From: Polynucleobacter sp. SHI8
Lineage (GTDB): Bacteria; Pseudomonadota; Gammaproteobacteria; Burkholderiales; Burkholderiaceae
Direction of reading: 5' to 3'
DNA: 64,000 nt
NCBI RefSeq assembly: GCF_027944005.1
Contig: NZ_AP027204.1
Span: forward strand, 1,240,001 to 1,304,000
Below are positions 52,381 to 62,288 of the stretch, one piece after another. Below the pieces are notes generated by a model. The model ran no database searches. It was not told where the DNA came from and worked only from the letters and a program-made list of their open reading frames with translations. The first letter of the stretch is position 1. The number at the start of each line of letters is the position of its first letter. Both the position numbers and the translations under genes were made by a program.

Positions 52381-52914
52381 TTAAGGTACTTGACGAATAT
52401 CAGTGGCATTTTTTAATTGATTCGCCCAATCTTCTGGCAACCAATTACGTATCAATCCAACAGCCATTTCAATTCCGGGTTTTGTTAAAGCATCTTTCCA
52501 TTCAGAACTCTTAGGGATATCAGTTAAAGCAAATAAAGTGGACAATACGACAACAATAAGCCCACCTCGAATCGCCCCAAAAAAGGCTCCCAGTAAACGG
52601 TCAAAAAAAGATAAACCAATCTTATTTACTAAACTGCTAAATAGACTTGAAATAATTTTAGACAAAATTAATATTGCTACAAAAACTCCAATAAATGCTA
52701 AAGCGTGTTGACCTGTGATTCCACCGGGAACTGAAGTTAACCACTTTGTCGCTATCACGCCTGAAAAGTGATAAGCAACGTACATTGCTACAGCAAAACC
52801 AGCAAATGAAAAAGCTTCACGAATAAACCCACGTACCAAACCTAATATTGCTGAAAAAGCAATAATCCCTATAACAATAAAATCAATGGTTGTGAAGGCA
52901 AAGGTATTCATCAT
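52381..52914 (-). CDS. cvpA: CvpA family membrane protein
   Basis: 177-residue inner membrane protein with four hydrophobic segments (DFIVIGIIAFSAILGLVRG, FAGFAVAMYVAYHF, LAFIGVFVAILILSKI, GGLIVVVLSTLFAL). In E. coli needed for colicin V production and linked to purF by conserved operon order. ATG overlaps the dedD stop (ATGA). Confidence 0.94.
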   Translation of the reverse strand: MMNTFAFTTIDFIVIGIIAFSAILGLVRGFIREAFSFAGFAVAMYVAYHFSGVIATKWLTSVPGGITGQHALAFIGVFVAILILSKIISSLFSSLVNKIGLSFFDRLLGAFFGAIRGGLIVVVLSTLFALTDIPKSSEWKDALTKPGIEMAVGLIRNWLPEDWANQLKNATDIRQVP

Positions 52915-53612
52915 TGAGGAGTTTTCATTTCAATGATTTTGGGTGTTACTTCAAGCTCAGCCATCTTTTTAACTGCGGCTTGAGCATCTTCTCTGCTGGT
53001 ATATGGGCCTGACCGCAGAAGATATAAAGTCGTACCCTCGGCCTCTTTTTTTCTCTCAATAACATAGGAAGATAGTTTTAATTCTTTTAACTTAGCTGAC
53101 ATTTTCTTAACGCGTTCATTTGAGGAGAACGTGGCAACTTGAATATAAAATTTCGCCTTGGGTTTATCTGCGTCTTTTGGTGCAGACTCAGAAATAACAA
53201 CTTCATTATTTTCAGACGCATTATTTGGGGCAGGTTTTGTTTCTTGTATTTGCACGTTATTAGCAACAGCAACTTTCTCCTCTGAAGAGGAAGCTATTGT
53301 GTTATCAGTTGGTTTTTTTTCTTCATTGTTACTGACAGAATCGCCAACAGAACCAACAACTTTAATTACAACATCATTTTTAATTTTTTTGGGTTCAGCA
53401 TCAAATATTCTTGGCAATCCAATAATTGCAACTAACAGTAAAAAAACTGCACCCAAAAGTCGATGTCTAGCTCTTTGAACTTCTGGATTTTCTGACATCG
53501 ATTCTTGATCATCATCATCAAGAATCTGGCGACGAGATTTAATACTTGGTTCAGTACGAACAGAACTATCTTCTGAATTTTTGTTATTTTTGAATTTAAA
53601 AAATGAAATCAT
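52911..53612 (-). CDS. dedD: SPOR-domain protein (DedD-like)
   Basis: 233-residue inner membrane protein. Charged cytoplasmic N-terminus, one membrane segment at about 52-70 (LLGAVFLLLVAIIGLPRIF), a low-complexity periplasmic linker, and a C-terminal SPOR domain (KFYIQVATFSSNERVKKMSAKLKEL...LYLLRSGPYTSREDAQ) that binds denuded septal peptidoglycan. Probable role in cell constriction. Between folC and cvpA, as in related genomes. Confidence 0.9.
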   Translation of the reverse strand: MISFFKFKNNKNSEDSSVRTEPSIKSRRQILDDDDQESMSENPEVQRARHRLLGAVFLLLVAIIGLPRIFDAEPKKIKNDVVIKVVGSVGDSVSNNEEKKPTDNTIASSSEEKVAVANNVQIQETKPAPNNASENNEVVISESAPKDADKPKAKFYIQVATFSSNERVKKMSAKLKELKLSSYVIERKKEAEGTTLYLLRSGPYTSREDAQAAVKKMAELEVTPKIIEMKTPQ

Positions 53613-53641
53613 TAATCTTTATCTGCACTTGTAGAGGAATT

Positions 53642-54955
53642 TCAATGTTTTTGCAATTTCTGTAAAGCCATCACTGCACTTACTGTTAAGAAAGACCCGA
53701 ATACCACCATTCTATCATTTTGACCAATCAGTTCGGAGGTTTTTTGATATGCTTCTGCTACAGTTACATAAGTTGTAATGCCAGATTCATTTGTGTTTTT
53801 TACTCCTAGACTTTCTAAAGTCTCTTCAATTTTTGAAGCACTTGCCGCTCTTGGAGTGGGTAGATTGACGCAATGCCAATAGTCCACAACTCCCAACATG
53901 GGTCGAATAACGCCCTCTATGTCTTTATCTGACATGACACCAAAAATTGCATGCGTAAATGGAAAATACCCCATCTTATCTAAACTAGCTGCTAATGCAC
54001 TACTTGCATGTGGATTATGAGCCACGTCAAGGACAACAGTGGGTTGTCCTGCCAGTACTTGAAACCTTCCCGGCAAATCGACCATGGCAAAGCCATTTCG
54101 GATTGCCTGAACGCCAACTGGTAATACCTCTCTTAAACTCATTAATGCAGCAATTACCGCGGCTGCATTAATTAATTGATTAGCACCCCTTAGGGCAGGA
54201 TATGCCAAGCCATTCACTCGCCGGGTTCTTCCTGACCACCCCCACTGCTGTTGATCTCCTGAAACATTAAAATCCTTTCCATGTAGCCATAAATCAACGC
54301 CTAATTGATCTGCATATTCAACTAAGGTGGAAGGTGGCAATGGATCTGCACAGATGGCAATTTTTCCAGGCCTCATGATGCCCGCTTTTTCAACGGCGAT
54401 TAACTCACGTGTATTACCCAACAATGCCGTATGATCAAGATCAATACTAGCGATAATTGCGCAATCAGCATCGATGATGTTCACGGCATCCAGCCTACCT
54501 CCGAGCCCAACTTCTAAAATCACAACATCTACATCCATAGAAGCGAATAAATGCAGGATAGCTAAGGTAGTAAATTCAAAATAAGTCAGGCTTACTAATT
54601 CATCAAGTGAGGACCGCGCTTTCTCTACCGCATAAAAATGCTCTAATAATCGCTCTTCAGAAACACTCTGACGATCAATCCGCGCTCGTTCTGTAAAGTC
54701 CAAAAAATGAGGTGATGTATGGCATGCAACTCGGTATCCAGCCTCTGAATAGATAGACTCTAAAAAAGCACAAATCGAACCCTTGCCATTCGTGCCAGCA
54801 ACTGTGATGACAGGGCACTGAAACTTTACATCCAGGGCGTCTTGTACTTTTTTGATACGGGTCAGGCCCATATCAATACCAACGGGGTGAGCAGTCTCTA
54901 AAAAAGCTAACCAGCTTGGTAAATCTGAAAAATAATGAGGATCTTTAGAAAACAC
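53642..54955 (-). CDS. folC: Dihydrofolate/folylpolyglutamate synthase
   Basis: Adds glutamate to dihydropteroate and to folates. 437 residues. Mur-ligase fold with P-loop VAGTNGKGSICAF, then YFEFTTLAILHLFA, LEVGLGGRLDAVNIID (signature), DHTALLGNT and C-terminal VLDVAHNPHASSALA. 7 bp after accD, with dedD following. Confidence 0.97.
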   Translation of the reverse strand: MFSKDPHYFSDLPSWLAFLETAHPVGIDMGLTRIKKVQDALDVKFQCPVITVAGTNGKGSICAFLESIYSEAGYRVACHTSPHFLDFTERARIDRQSVSEERLLEHFYAVEKARSSLDELVSLTYFEFTTLAILHLFASMDVDVVILEVGLGGRLDAVNIIDADCAIIASIDLDHTALLGNTRELIAVEKAGIMRPGKIAICADPLPPSTLVEYADQLGVDLWLHGKDFNVSGDQQQWGWSGRTRRVNGLAYPALRGANQLINAAAVIAALMSLREVLPVGVQAIRNGFAMVDLPGRFQVLAGQPTVVLDVAHNPHASSALAASLDKMGYFPFTHAIFGVMSDKDIEGVIRPMLGVVDYWHCVNLPTPRAASASKIEETLESLGVKNTNESGITTYVTVAEAYQKTSELIGQNDRMVVFGSFLTVSAVMALQKLQKH

Positions 54956-54962
54956 AAGAATA

Positions 54963-55835
54963 TTAAGCGATTGAGTCAGTCGGCTGCTTTTGTAACAAGG
55001 CTAATAATTTAGCAATTTCAGTTCTCATTTGACGACGATCCACAATCATATCGATGCCCCCTTTTTGCATTAAAAACTCAGATCTCTGAAATCCTTCTGG
55101 CAACTTCTCCCTGACAGTTTGTTCAATCACTCTTGGACCAGCAAAACCAATTAAAGCCTTTGGTTCTGCAATAACAATATCGCCCATAAAAGCAAAACTT
55201 GCAGAAATTCCACCCATAGTCGGGTCTGTTAAAACACTAATGTAAGGTAACTTCGCTTTTGCTAGTTTGGTCAACATGGAGTTTGTTTTAGCCATTTGCA
55301 TCAAGGATAATAGGCTTTCTTGCATGCGCGCACCACCTGTAGCACTAATACAGATGAAGGGAACTTTTTGATCTAAGGCGGTTTGCGCACCTCTTGTAAA
55401 ACGCTCGCCAACAACTGATCCCATCGAACCACCCATAAACTCAAATTCAAAACAAGCAATCACTACGGGAAGTGTATGAATCGATCCACCGAAGACTACC
55501 ATCGCATCGGTTTCACCGGTACTATCCATGGCTTCTTGTAAGCGATCTGTGTATTTTTTTGTATCCTTAAACTTGAGAGGATCTATCGGGACAATTTCTT
55601 GGCCAATTTCATAACGCCCTTCTTTGTCCAATAAATAATCCAAGCGCTGTCTTGCGCGAATACGCATATGATGATCACATTTTGAACATACGTACTGGTT
55701 GGCTTCAACATCAGTCCGATATAAAACTGCTTCACAAGATACGCATTTAACCCATAAGCCTTCAGGTACAGATTTACGTAAACTAGGGTCAGTTTGCTGT
55801 ATTTGCGGAGGTAATAATTTATCAATCCAACTCAT
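54963..55835 (-). CDS. accD: Acetyl-CoA carboxylase carboxyltransferase subunit beta
   Basis: Transfers CO2 from carboxybiotin to acetyl-CoA, first step of fatty acid synthesis, with AccA (not in window). 290 residues. Cys4 zinc finger (WVKCVSCEAVLYRTD...YVCSKCDHH), crotonase-like core with SATGGARMQESLLSL and DPTMGGISASFAFMGD. Lies between trpA and folC. Confidence 0.98.
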   Translation of the reverse strand: MSWIDKLLPPQIQQTDPSLRKSVPEGLWVKCVSCEAVLYRTDVEANQYVCSKCDHHMRIRARQRLDYLLDKEGRYEIGQEIVPIDPLKFKDTKKYTDRLQEAMDSTGETDAMVVFGGSIHTLPVVIACFEFEFMGGSMGSVVGERFTRGAQTALDQKVPFICISATGGARMQESLLSLMQMAKTNSMLTKLAKAKLPYISVLTDPTMGGISASFAFMGDIVIAEPKALIGFAGPRVIEQTVREKLPEGFQRSEFLMQKGGIDMIVDRRQMRTEIAKLLALLQKQPTDSIA

Positions 55836-55871
55836 ATCATTCCTCTAGTTATCTTATCAAAATGCTCTACT

Positions 55872-56672
55872 TTATTGACTATCTAAGGCTGCACGAATGT
55901 CACGAATAAAGCTTTTTAGAGATTGTAACCTTGTATCAGCCGATGACTCCTCTAATAACTGTACTAATTTACTACCAATAATGACTGCATCTGCACTTTG
56001 ACTGAGTTTTTTCGCCGACTCTGCATCTCGAATCCCAAAACCAATAGCAAGTGGGGTCGTGGTTTGCGCTCGTATCTGATCTGTGATGGTGGCAACTTCG
56101 GCAATATTAACGTTACTTGCTCCAGTAACACCTTTTAAGGATACATAATAAATATAGCCACTTGAGGCTTGTGAAACATGATTAATACGCTCTTGTGATG
56201 ATGTCGGTGCTAATAAAAATATAGGACTTAAACCTGCATTTTTTAAGATACTTGCAAATTCAGTACATTCTTCAGGTGGATAATCAACCACCAACACACC
56301 ATCAACGCCCGCTTCTTTTGCTTTTTGGGTAAAGACTTCAATACCCATATGTTCAATTGGATTGGCATATCCCATTAATACAATGGGTGTTTGTTGATTG
56401 GTCGACCGAAACTCTTGAACGATTTTTAAGCACTTGAGAAGAGTCGTGCCACTAGCAAGCGCTCTTTCTGATGCTCTTTGAATTACAGGACCATCTGCCA
56501 TTGGATCCGAGAAAGGGATACCCAGTTCAATAATGTCAGCTCCAGACTCTACCAAAGCATGCAAAATTGGTAAGGTACTTGATAAATCAGGATCTCCAGC
56601 AGTGACGAAGGGAATTAGACCTTTTTTACCAACAGTTTTAAGTTCTTGAAATACGACTTCAATACGTCCCAT
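55872..56672 (-). CDS. trpA: Tryptophan synthase alpha chain
   Basis: Cleaves indole-glycerol phosphate to indole, which passes to TrpB. Start taken at ATG 56672 (266 residues), where family similarity begins (MGRIEVVFQELK); the longer frame to 56765 overlaps trpB by 80 bp. Catalytic Glu in IIELGIPFSDPMADGP and Asp in GVLVVDYPPEE, phosphate loop GFGIRDAE. 13 bp after the trpB stop. Confidence 0.97.
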   Translation of the reverse strand: MGRIEVVFQELKTVGKKGLIPFVTAGDPDLSSTLPILHALVESGADIIELGIPFSDPMADGPVIQRASERALASGTTLLKCLKIVQEFRSTNQQTPIVLMGYANPIEHMGIEVFTQKAKEAGVDGVLVVDYPPEECTEFASILKNAGLSPIFLLAPTSSQERINHVSQASSGYIYYVSLKGVTGASNVNIAEVATITDQIRAQTTTPLAIGFGIRDAESAKKLSQSADAVIIGSKLVQLLEESSADTRLQSLKSFIRDIRAALDSQ

Positions 56673-56685
56673 AAATAAATCAACC

Positions 56686-57888
56686 TTATGCTGGTGAAAG
56701 TTTAATTTTGTCGGCTTGCGCGACTGTATGCATGTCTTTATCACCCCGGCCTGACAGATTAACAAGAATCGTCTTATCTTTAGGCAGTGTTTTCGCTAAC
56801 TGAAAAGCATATGCAATTGCATGACTGGTTTCTAAAGCTGGAATAATCCCTTCAATCTCACAACAGGTATGAAACGCAGCAAGTGCATCAGCATCTGTAA
56901 CTGCTGTGTAGGTTGCTCGATTGATATCTTTTAACCAAGCATGCTCCGGACCGACTCCAGGATAATCCAGACCTGCGGAGATTGAATGGGTATCCATAAT
57001 TTGTCCATCCGCATTTTGAATCAAATAGGTTCTATTGCCATGTAAAACCCCTGGTGTACCTGCACATAACGCAGCAGCATGCATACCAGTCTCAATTCCA
57101 GAACCAGCGGCTTCAACACCAATTAATTTCACATCTGGATAGTTAATATAAGGATAAAAAATACCCATCGCATTGGATCCACCACCAACGCATGCTAATA
57201 CATAGTCTGGTTGTGCTCCTGTCATCTCGGGCATTTGCTCAATACATTCAAGTCCAATCACACTTTGAAAATCTCTTACCATCATAGGATAAGGATGCGG
57301 ACCTGCAACGGTACCAATGATATAAAAGGTATTTTCTACATTCGTAACCCAATCACGCATTGCTTCATTCAAAGCATCTTTCAGTGTTTTAGAGCCAGAC
57401 TCCACAGGCACTACCGTGGCACCAAGCAACTTCATGCGATAAATATTTTGCGCCTGTCTCGCGACATCAACACTTCCCATGTAAATGACACACTCTAAGC
57501 CAAATCTTGCACAAATCGTTGCTGTAGCAACACCGTGCTGACCCGCGCCAGTCTCAGCGATGACTCGAGGCTTACCCATTCTTTTAGCAAGTAATGCCTG
57601 ACCAATCACATTATTAATTTTATGCGCACCAGTATGGTTTAAATCTTCCCTTTTAAAGTAAACCTGTGCTCCACCAACCTGCTCACTCCATCGTTTTGCA
57701 TGGTAAATCGGACTTGGTCGACCGACAAAGTGCTTTAACTCACTGTGAAATTCTGCTAGAAACTCAGGGTCATGTTGGTATTTGGCATATATTTGCTTGA
57801 GTTCCTCAAGGGCAAACATGAGAGTCTCCGAAACAAAAACTCCTCCGTAAGGGCCAAAATGTCCACGTGTATCTGGAAAATCGTACAT
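56686..57888 (-). CDS. trpB: Tryptophan synthase beta chain
   Basis: PLP enzyme joining indole and serine. 400 residues. PLP lysine in LNHTGAHKINNVIGQALLAKRMG, Glu in AETGAGQHGVATA, and the phosphate loop CVGGGSNAMG. AAGGA lies about 6 nt before the ATG at 57888. Forms the trpF-trpB-trpA unit. Confidence 0.98.
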   Translation of the reverse strand: MYDFPDTRGHFGPYGGVFVSETLMFALEELKQIYAKYQHDPEFLAEFHSELKHFVGRPSPIYHAKRWSEQVGGAQVYFKREDLNHTGAHKINNVIGQALLAKRMGKPRVIAETGAGQHGVATATICARFGLECVIYMGSVDVARQAQNIYRMKLLGATVVPVESGSKTLKDALNEAMRDWVTNVENTFYIIGTVAGPHPYPMMVRDFQSVIGLECIEQMPEMTGAQPDYVLACVGGGSNAMGIFYPYINYPDVKLIGVEAAGSGIETGMHAAALCAGTPGVLHGNRTYLIQNADGQIMDTHSISAGLDYPGVGPEHAWLKDINRATYTAVTDADALAAFHTCCEIEGIIPALETSHAIAYAFQLAKTLPKDKTILVNLSGRGDKDMHTVAQADKIKLSPA

Positions 57889-57905
57889 AAGCTATCCTTT
57901 TTTTG

Positions 57906-58577
57906 CTAGTGAGAAGATGAATCCATCTTTCTGACTTGCATTACAAATTGTTTCATTAATTCGGGGTCCTTTATTCCTTTAGAAATCTCAACCCCACTCG
58001 ATACATCCACTCCTAATGGCCGAAAATGTGCAATTGCCTCAGCAACATTGCTTATTTTCAATCCACCACTCAAAACGACCCGATGCGCGTTTTCTTTTAT
58101 CCATGCCTGCGGTATTAAATCCCAATTAAATGTTTTACCACCACCACCGTAACCTTCAACAACCGCATCTAATATCCATGCAGACGCATCCCTATATTGT
58201 AGGCAAAATTCGTCAAGTTGGAATTTTTCGTCAACCCTAGCTGCTTTTAACCAAGGCAAACCACCTGAAATTTCAGAACAACGCTGTGGAGTTTCATTCC
58301 CATGAAACTGCCATATATCGATTTTGCAATGATCTTTGATACTTTGAACTAGAAAATCATCTGCATCGACTACTAGAACTACGTTTTGCATAGTGCCACC
58401 GTGCAAACGTGATAAGTTAGCTCCTTGGCTCATGTTTAAACATCTTGGACTCGGGGGGTAAAAAACTAGTCCGAGCGCATCTACACCTAAGTTCATCGCT
58501 GTTTGAATATCTATTTCGGTACTCAAACCACAAATTTTTATTCGTGTATGGAGCGGGTCATAATTCAATAAACTCAT
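57906..58577 (-). CDS. trpF: Phosphoribosylanthranilate isomerase
   Basis: Amadori rearrangement step of tryptophan synthesis; beta-alpha barrel. 223 residues. Catalytic Cys in IKICGLST, Asp in AWILDAVVEGYGGGGKTF, phosphate loops in LSGGLKISNV and VDVSSGVEISKGIKD. 17 bp ahead of trpB. Confidence 0.97.
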   Translation of the reverse strand: MSLLNYDPLHTRIKICGLSTEIDIQTAMNLGVDALGLVFYPPSPRCLNMSQGANLSRLHGGTMQNVVLVVDADDFLVQSIKDHCKIDIWQFHGNETPQRCSEISGGLPWLKAARVDEKFQLDEFCLQYRDASAWILDAVVEGYGGGGKTFNWDLIPQAWIKENAHRVVLSGGLKISNVAEAIAHFRPLGVDVSSGVEISKGIKDPELMKQFVMQVRKMDSSSH

Positions 58578-58596
58578 TCTTTATACCTTCTTATGC

Positions 58597-59472
58597 CTAA
58601 GTACGAAACGCTGTGTGTAAATATGCTGAGGGAATAACACTTAAATCAAAATGAGGTAATGGTATTTCAAATTGATTAGGATAGCCTACCTGAGCTAAAT
58701 ATAACCCATCCGCGGAAAACGTGGGCGCAGCGTTCGATCGATCTTTTTTTAATAGAAGTTCACCAAACCAGTCCGCTGATTCTTTGCCAAGACCAACGTG
58801 CAACAAACTTCCCATAATATTACGAATCATATGATGTAAAAAAGCATTCGCTCTGAAAAAAAAGAACACTTTCACCCCTTCTTCAATAATATCGATTTGA
58901 TATAAATTTTTCACGGGGGTTTTACTTTGACACTCAGATGATCTAAAACAAGAAAAGTCATGCTCACCAAGTAAATAAGTCACCGCTTGACGCATGTCAT
59001 CAACGCGCAAGGACTTATTCGACGGCAACATATGAAAACCAGCCTTTCGGTGTAACAGGGGTGTTTTAACTGGTGAAGTAATTAAATAATAGGCGTAGGA
59101 TCGCTCATAAGCACTAAATCTAGCATCAAATTCGAATGGTACTTCTTTTGCCCATTGGATAGAAATCGATGGCGGTAAAAAACTATTTAAACCCCTAACC
59201 CATGACCAATCTGGTCGTTCAACTACTGTATCAAAATGTGCTACTTGACCCAGTGCATGAACTCCAGTGTCTGTTCTTCCGGCAGCGGTTAAGCGAATAA
59301 TTGGCTCTTTAAATCCACCAATGAAGTGACTAATTGCAGATTCAATATGGTCTTGTATGGTCGCTTGTTGAACTTGACTTTGCCAACCACAATATGGAGA
59401 ACCATCATATTGGATCCCAATGGCAATTCGTCTTAATTCGTTACTGTTCCCTGATGGTGCTTGAAAAATCAC
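58597..59472 (-). CDS. truA: tRNA pseudouridine(38-40) synthase
   Basis: Modifies U38-40 of the anticodon stem-loop. 291 residues. Catalytic Asp in GRTDTGVHALGQVAHFD, N-terminal IGIQYDGSPYCGWQSQ, and C-terminal FRANAFLHHMIRNIMGSLLHVG. ATG overlaps the fimV stop by 4 bp. Confidence 0.98.
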   Translation of the reverse strand: MIFQAPSGNSNELRRIAIGIQYDGSPYCGWQSQVQQATIQDHIESAISHFIGGFKEPIIRLTAAGRTDTGVHALGQVAHFDTVVERPDWSWVRGLNSFLPPSISIQWAKEVPFEFDARFSAYERSYAYYLITSPVKTPLLHRKAGFHMLPSNKSLRVDDMRQAVTYLLGEHDFSCFRSSECQSKTPVKNLYQIDIIEEGVKVFFFFRANAFLHHMIRNIMGSLLHVGLGKESADWFGELLLKKDRSNAAPTFSADGLYLAQVGYPNQFEIPLPHFDLSVIPSAYLHTAFRT

Positions 59473-61058
59473 GAAATTTCCACAAGTATCTCTGAGGCCT
59501 GGGCATAAACCTCTTGATCAGCATTGTCACCAAGCTCAACAAGATCAGTCAATAAAATTCTAGCTGTCTCAAAATCTTTAATTTTGATATACGAACGTGC
59601 AAGGTTTAATCTTACTTTCTGCTCATCTGAATTAAGCAATAACTTGGAAACCGCAGATGAGCTAGAACCAGGATTAGCATTCACACCGAGGTCTAGTGAA
59701 TATCCACTTGGCGTTGTTGTAATAGCTGCCGAAGCATTGGGAACTGATTGGTTTTCAACTACAGGGCTAATGGTTACTTCTTGTTTGACTGGGTCAGAAG
59801 GTAAGCTCAAATCAATACTTGAAAACAACTCTTTAACATGCTTGGGAACTTCATGATTCACGGCATTTATAGCGGCCTGACTAATCACCACCTCAGAGTC
59901 ATCCTCTTGATCTTCATCATCAGGATTTGCCTTCATCACTGGAGTCATTTGTGGAATGGTAAAAGTTGGGACTACCGGTTCCTCAAATGTTGACTTTGAA
60001 GCACTTACTGGTACAACTTGATAGGGAGAAGATTTACGTAATATACCAAATAAAAATATTCCTGTTAAAGCAAGAATACCCACAATGGTTCCGTATTGTT
60101 CAAAATCAATGGGCTTGCTCAGAACTGAGGTTGTCGTTTTTTTCGCATTGATTTCTTTTAAATCGGCAATATTTCGCTCTAACTCGGCAATGCGGACTTG
60201 CGCCTCTTCCAACATTTTTTGTTGGGCAATCATGTCTTCATTTAATTTGGCTTGAGTAATCGCCTGTTCTGAGTCAGTTTGAGAGGATCCAATCTTTAAA
60301 CGATCTTTAAAACCCTCTTTAAGTTGAGCTTGTTGATAGGTGCGGTTATTATTTTTTAAACTATCCTCGGAAGGTTTGTTCAATTGACGTTCACGGTAAT
60401 TTTTAGCTGCTGAGGTAGCAAACTCTCGAGCCTCTTGTTCCGGAATTGAAGCTGCCATAGTTTCTGAAGGTACGATTAATTTCTCACCCTGCTTTAAGCG
60501 ATTGATGTTACCTGCATAAAATGCTTTAGGATTCAATCGATAGAGTGCAACCAGCACTTGATTGAACTCAACACCACTTAATTGGGGGGCTATCTGACTC
60601 GCTATATTCACGAGGCTATCACCCGCTTGAACTTGAATCTCTTTAGACTGAGTGTTAAGAATGGTATAGACACGGGTAATTTTTCCAGAAGACCAAATGA
60701 GTTCAATCACTGCATCATTAAAGGCTTTTTCTAGTTCAACACTTTTTTTAGAAAATTTGAGAACGATGGCGATAGGCTTACCCGCTTTATCTTTTTGAAT
60801 AGATACACTTGGCGTAAATTCATCATTTGGTTTTTGTATTCCAAATTTTTCATAGAGACTTTGGTCTGCTAAGCGAGCTTCAAATGCACCAAGAGTCTTA
60901 GACTCCTTGGTACTCATCAGAATAAAAATTTTAGATTCTAATGGTTCATCTTGAGAAGATTGTGTACTTAATGCCCCTAAAGACAAAGCAAATGAAACTT
61001 GACAGAAAAAGAGACTCCAAAGCAAAAAAAGATATTTTGTATGAAGTCTTATTTTCAT
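59469..61058 (-). CDS. fimV: FimV-like pilus assembly/polar hub protein
   Basis: 529 residues from ATG 61058, which overlaps the asd stop as TAATG; the longer frame to 61115 lies inside asd. Signal peptide at about 1-25 (FLLLWSLFFCQVSFA), FimV N-terminal domain (LGALSTQSSQDEPLESKIFI), LysM-like segment (VQAGDSLVNIASQ...YRLNPKAFYAGNINRLKQGEKLIVP), coiled coil at about 290-325, membrane segment (YGTIVGILALTGIFLFGIL), acidic cytoplasmic linker and C-terminal FimV TPR-like domain (LNLARSYIKIKDFETARILLTDLVELG). Shorter than the ~900-residue Pseudomonas protein. In relatives it organises polar type IV pili; here the asd-fimV-truA order supports identity. Confidence 0.9.
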   Translation of the reverse strand: MKIRLHTKYLFLLWSLFFCQVSFALSLGALSTQSSQDEPLESKIFILMSTKESKTLGAFEARLADQSLYEKFGIQKPNDEFTPSVSIQKDKAGKPIAIVLKFSKKSVELEKAFNDAVIELIWSSGKITRVYTILNTQSKEIQVQAGDSLVNIASQIAPQLSGVEFNQVLVALYRLNPKAFYAGNINRLKQGEKLIVPSETMAASIPEQEAREFATSAAKNYRERQLNKPSEDSLKNNNRTYQQAQLKEGFKDRLKIGSSQTDSEQAITQAKLNEDMIAQQKMLEEAQVRIAELERNIADLKEINAKKTTTSVLSKPIDFEQYGTIVGILALTGIFLFGILRKSSPYQVVPVSASKSTFEEPVVPTFTIPQMTPVMKANPDDEDQEDDSEVVISQAAINAVNHEVPKHVKELFSSIDLSLPSDPVKQEVTISPVVENQSVPNASAAITTTPSGYSLDLGVNANPGSSSSAVSKLLLNSDEQKVRLNLARSYIKIKDFETARILLTDLVELGDNADQEVYAQASEILVEIS

Positions 61059-62209
61059 TACTTCGATTCCAATAAGATACGTAAGATTCTTCTGAGAGGT
61101 TCTGCTGCCCCCCATAATAATTGATCACCAACGGTAAAGGCCCCAATATAATCTTGCCCCATCGCTAACTGATGCATACGGCCAACAGGTATCTGCAATG
61201 TTCCAGTAATCGCAGCAGGCGTTAGATATTTCTCGGTCATTTCACGATCATTCGGTACAAACTTGACCCACTCATTTGCATTGGTAATCAATTGTTCTAA
61301 ATCGCTCATGGGGACATGTTTTTTTAATTTAATAGTCAATCCCTGAGAATGACATCTCATTGCACCAACCCTGACACATATGCCATCAATCGGAATACTT
61401 CCCGCTTCTCTAAATGGTGGCAAGCCAAGTATTTTATTGCATTCAGCGCCACCCTTCCACTCTTCCTTTGTCTGTCCATTTTCAACAGGGACATCAATCC
61501 ACGGAATTAAACTTCCGGCTAAAGGCGTATTTCTGAAATTGCTTTTGGGATAATCACCACTTTGAAGTGATTTCGTCACTTGGCGATCAATATCCAATAT
61601 GGCAGAACTGGGGTTAGCAAGGTCAGCTTGCACGCTATTGTATAAATAGCCCATTTGTTGCAATAACTCACGCATATTCTGGGCACCAGCGCCAGAAGCG
61701 GCTTGATATGTCATTGCACTCATCCATTCAACGAGTCCCGCCTTGAATAGTCCATGTAAACCTAATAACATCAGACTAACCGTGCAGTTACCACCGATCC
61801 AGTTTAGATTTCCATTTGAGAATGCTTGATCAATCACATGACGGTTCACAGGATCAAGCACAATAACAGCTTCCGGATTCATTCTCAAACTACTTGCCGC
61901 GTCAATCCAATGCCCTTTCCAACCACTAGCTCTTAAGGGCTCAAAAATAGCTTTGGTGTAATCTCCGCCTTGTGTAGAGATGATGTAATCACATTTTCTT
62001 AATGCGTGGATGTCATTTGCATCCTGCAAGAATGCTTCATTTTTAGTTAAGGCCTGACCCGCAAATAAAGGTACCTTTGCTCCAGGATTACTAGTACTAA
62101 AAAATATAGGTTCAATCAACTGAAAGTCGTTCTCTGCCAACATCCTTTCCATGAGGACACTGCCAACCATACCTCGCCAACCTACCAAACCCACTACAGG
62201 AAGTGCCAT
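61058..62209 (-). CDS. asd: Aspartate-semialdehyde dehydrogenase
   Basis: Reduces aspartyl phosphate to the semialdehyde for lysine, threonine and methionine synthesis. 383 residues. NADP motif VGLVGWRGMVGSVLMERM, catalytic Cys in WIGGNCTVSLML, and His in RVGAMRCHSQGLTIKL. Gammaproteobacterial-type length and sequence. Feeds dapD/dapE and metZ pathways also present here. Confidence 0.98.
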   Translation of the reverse strand: MALPVVGLVGWRGMVGSVLMERMLAENDFQLIEPIFFSTSNPGAKVPLFAGQALTKNEAFLQDANDIHALRKCDYIISTQGGDYTKAIFEPLRASGWKGHWIDAASSLRMNPEAVIVLDPVNRHVIDQAFSNGNLNWIGGNCTVSLMLLGLHGLFKAGLVEWMSAMTYQAASGAGAQNMRELLQQMGYLYNSVQADLANPSSAILDIDRQVTKSLQSGDYPKSNFRNTPLAGSLIPWIDVPVENGQTKEEWKGGAECNKILGLPPFREAGSIPIDGICVRVGAMRCHSQGLTIKLKKHVPMSDLEQLITNANEWVKFVPNDREMTEKYLTPAAITGTLQIPVGRMHQLAMGQDYIGAFTVGDQLLWGAAEPLRRILRILLESK

Positions 62210-62288
62210 TACTCAACCTTATCTAAAAATAAAATGAACTGGGCTCCATTTTATTACTTCTGAGCCCTGTTGGGAAATTTACCTCAAT

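Noticed and set aside
56672..56765. N-terminal extension of trpA
   Set aside because: The extra 31 residues overlap the end of trpB and do not resemble TrpA; family similarity begins at 56672.
62241..62267. GGGCTC...GAGCCC hairpin between asd and leuB as terminator
   Set aside because: Only a 6-bp stem with a 15-nt loop and no uninterrupted T-run on the coding strand.
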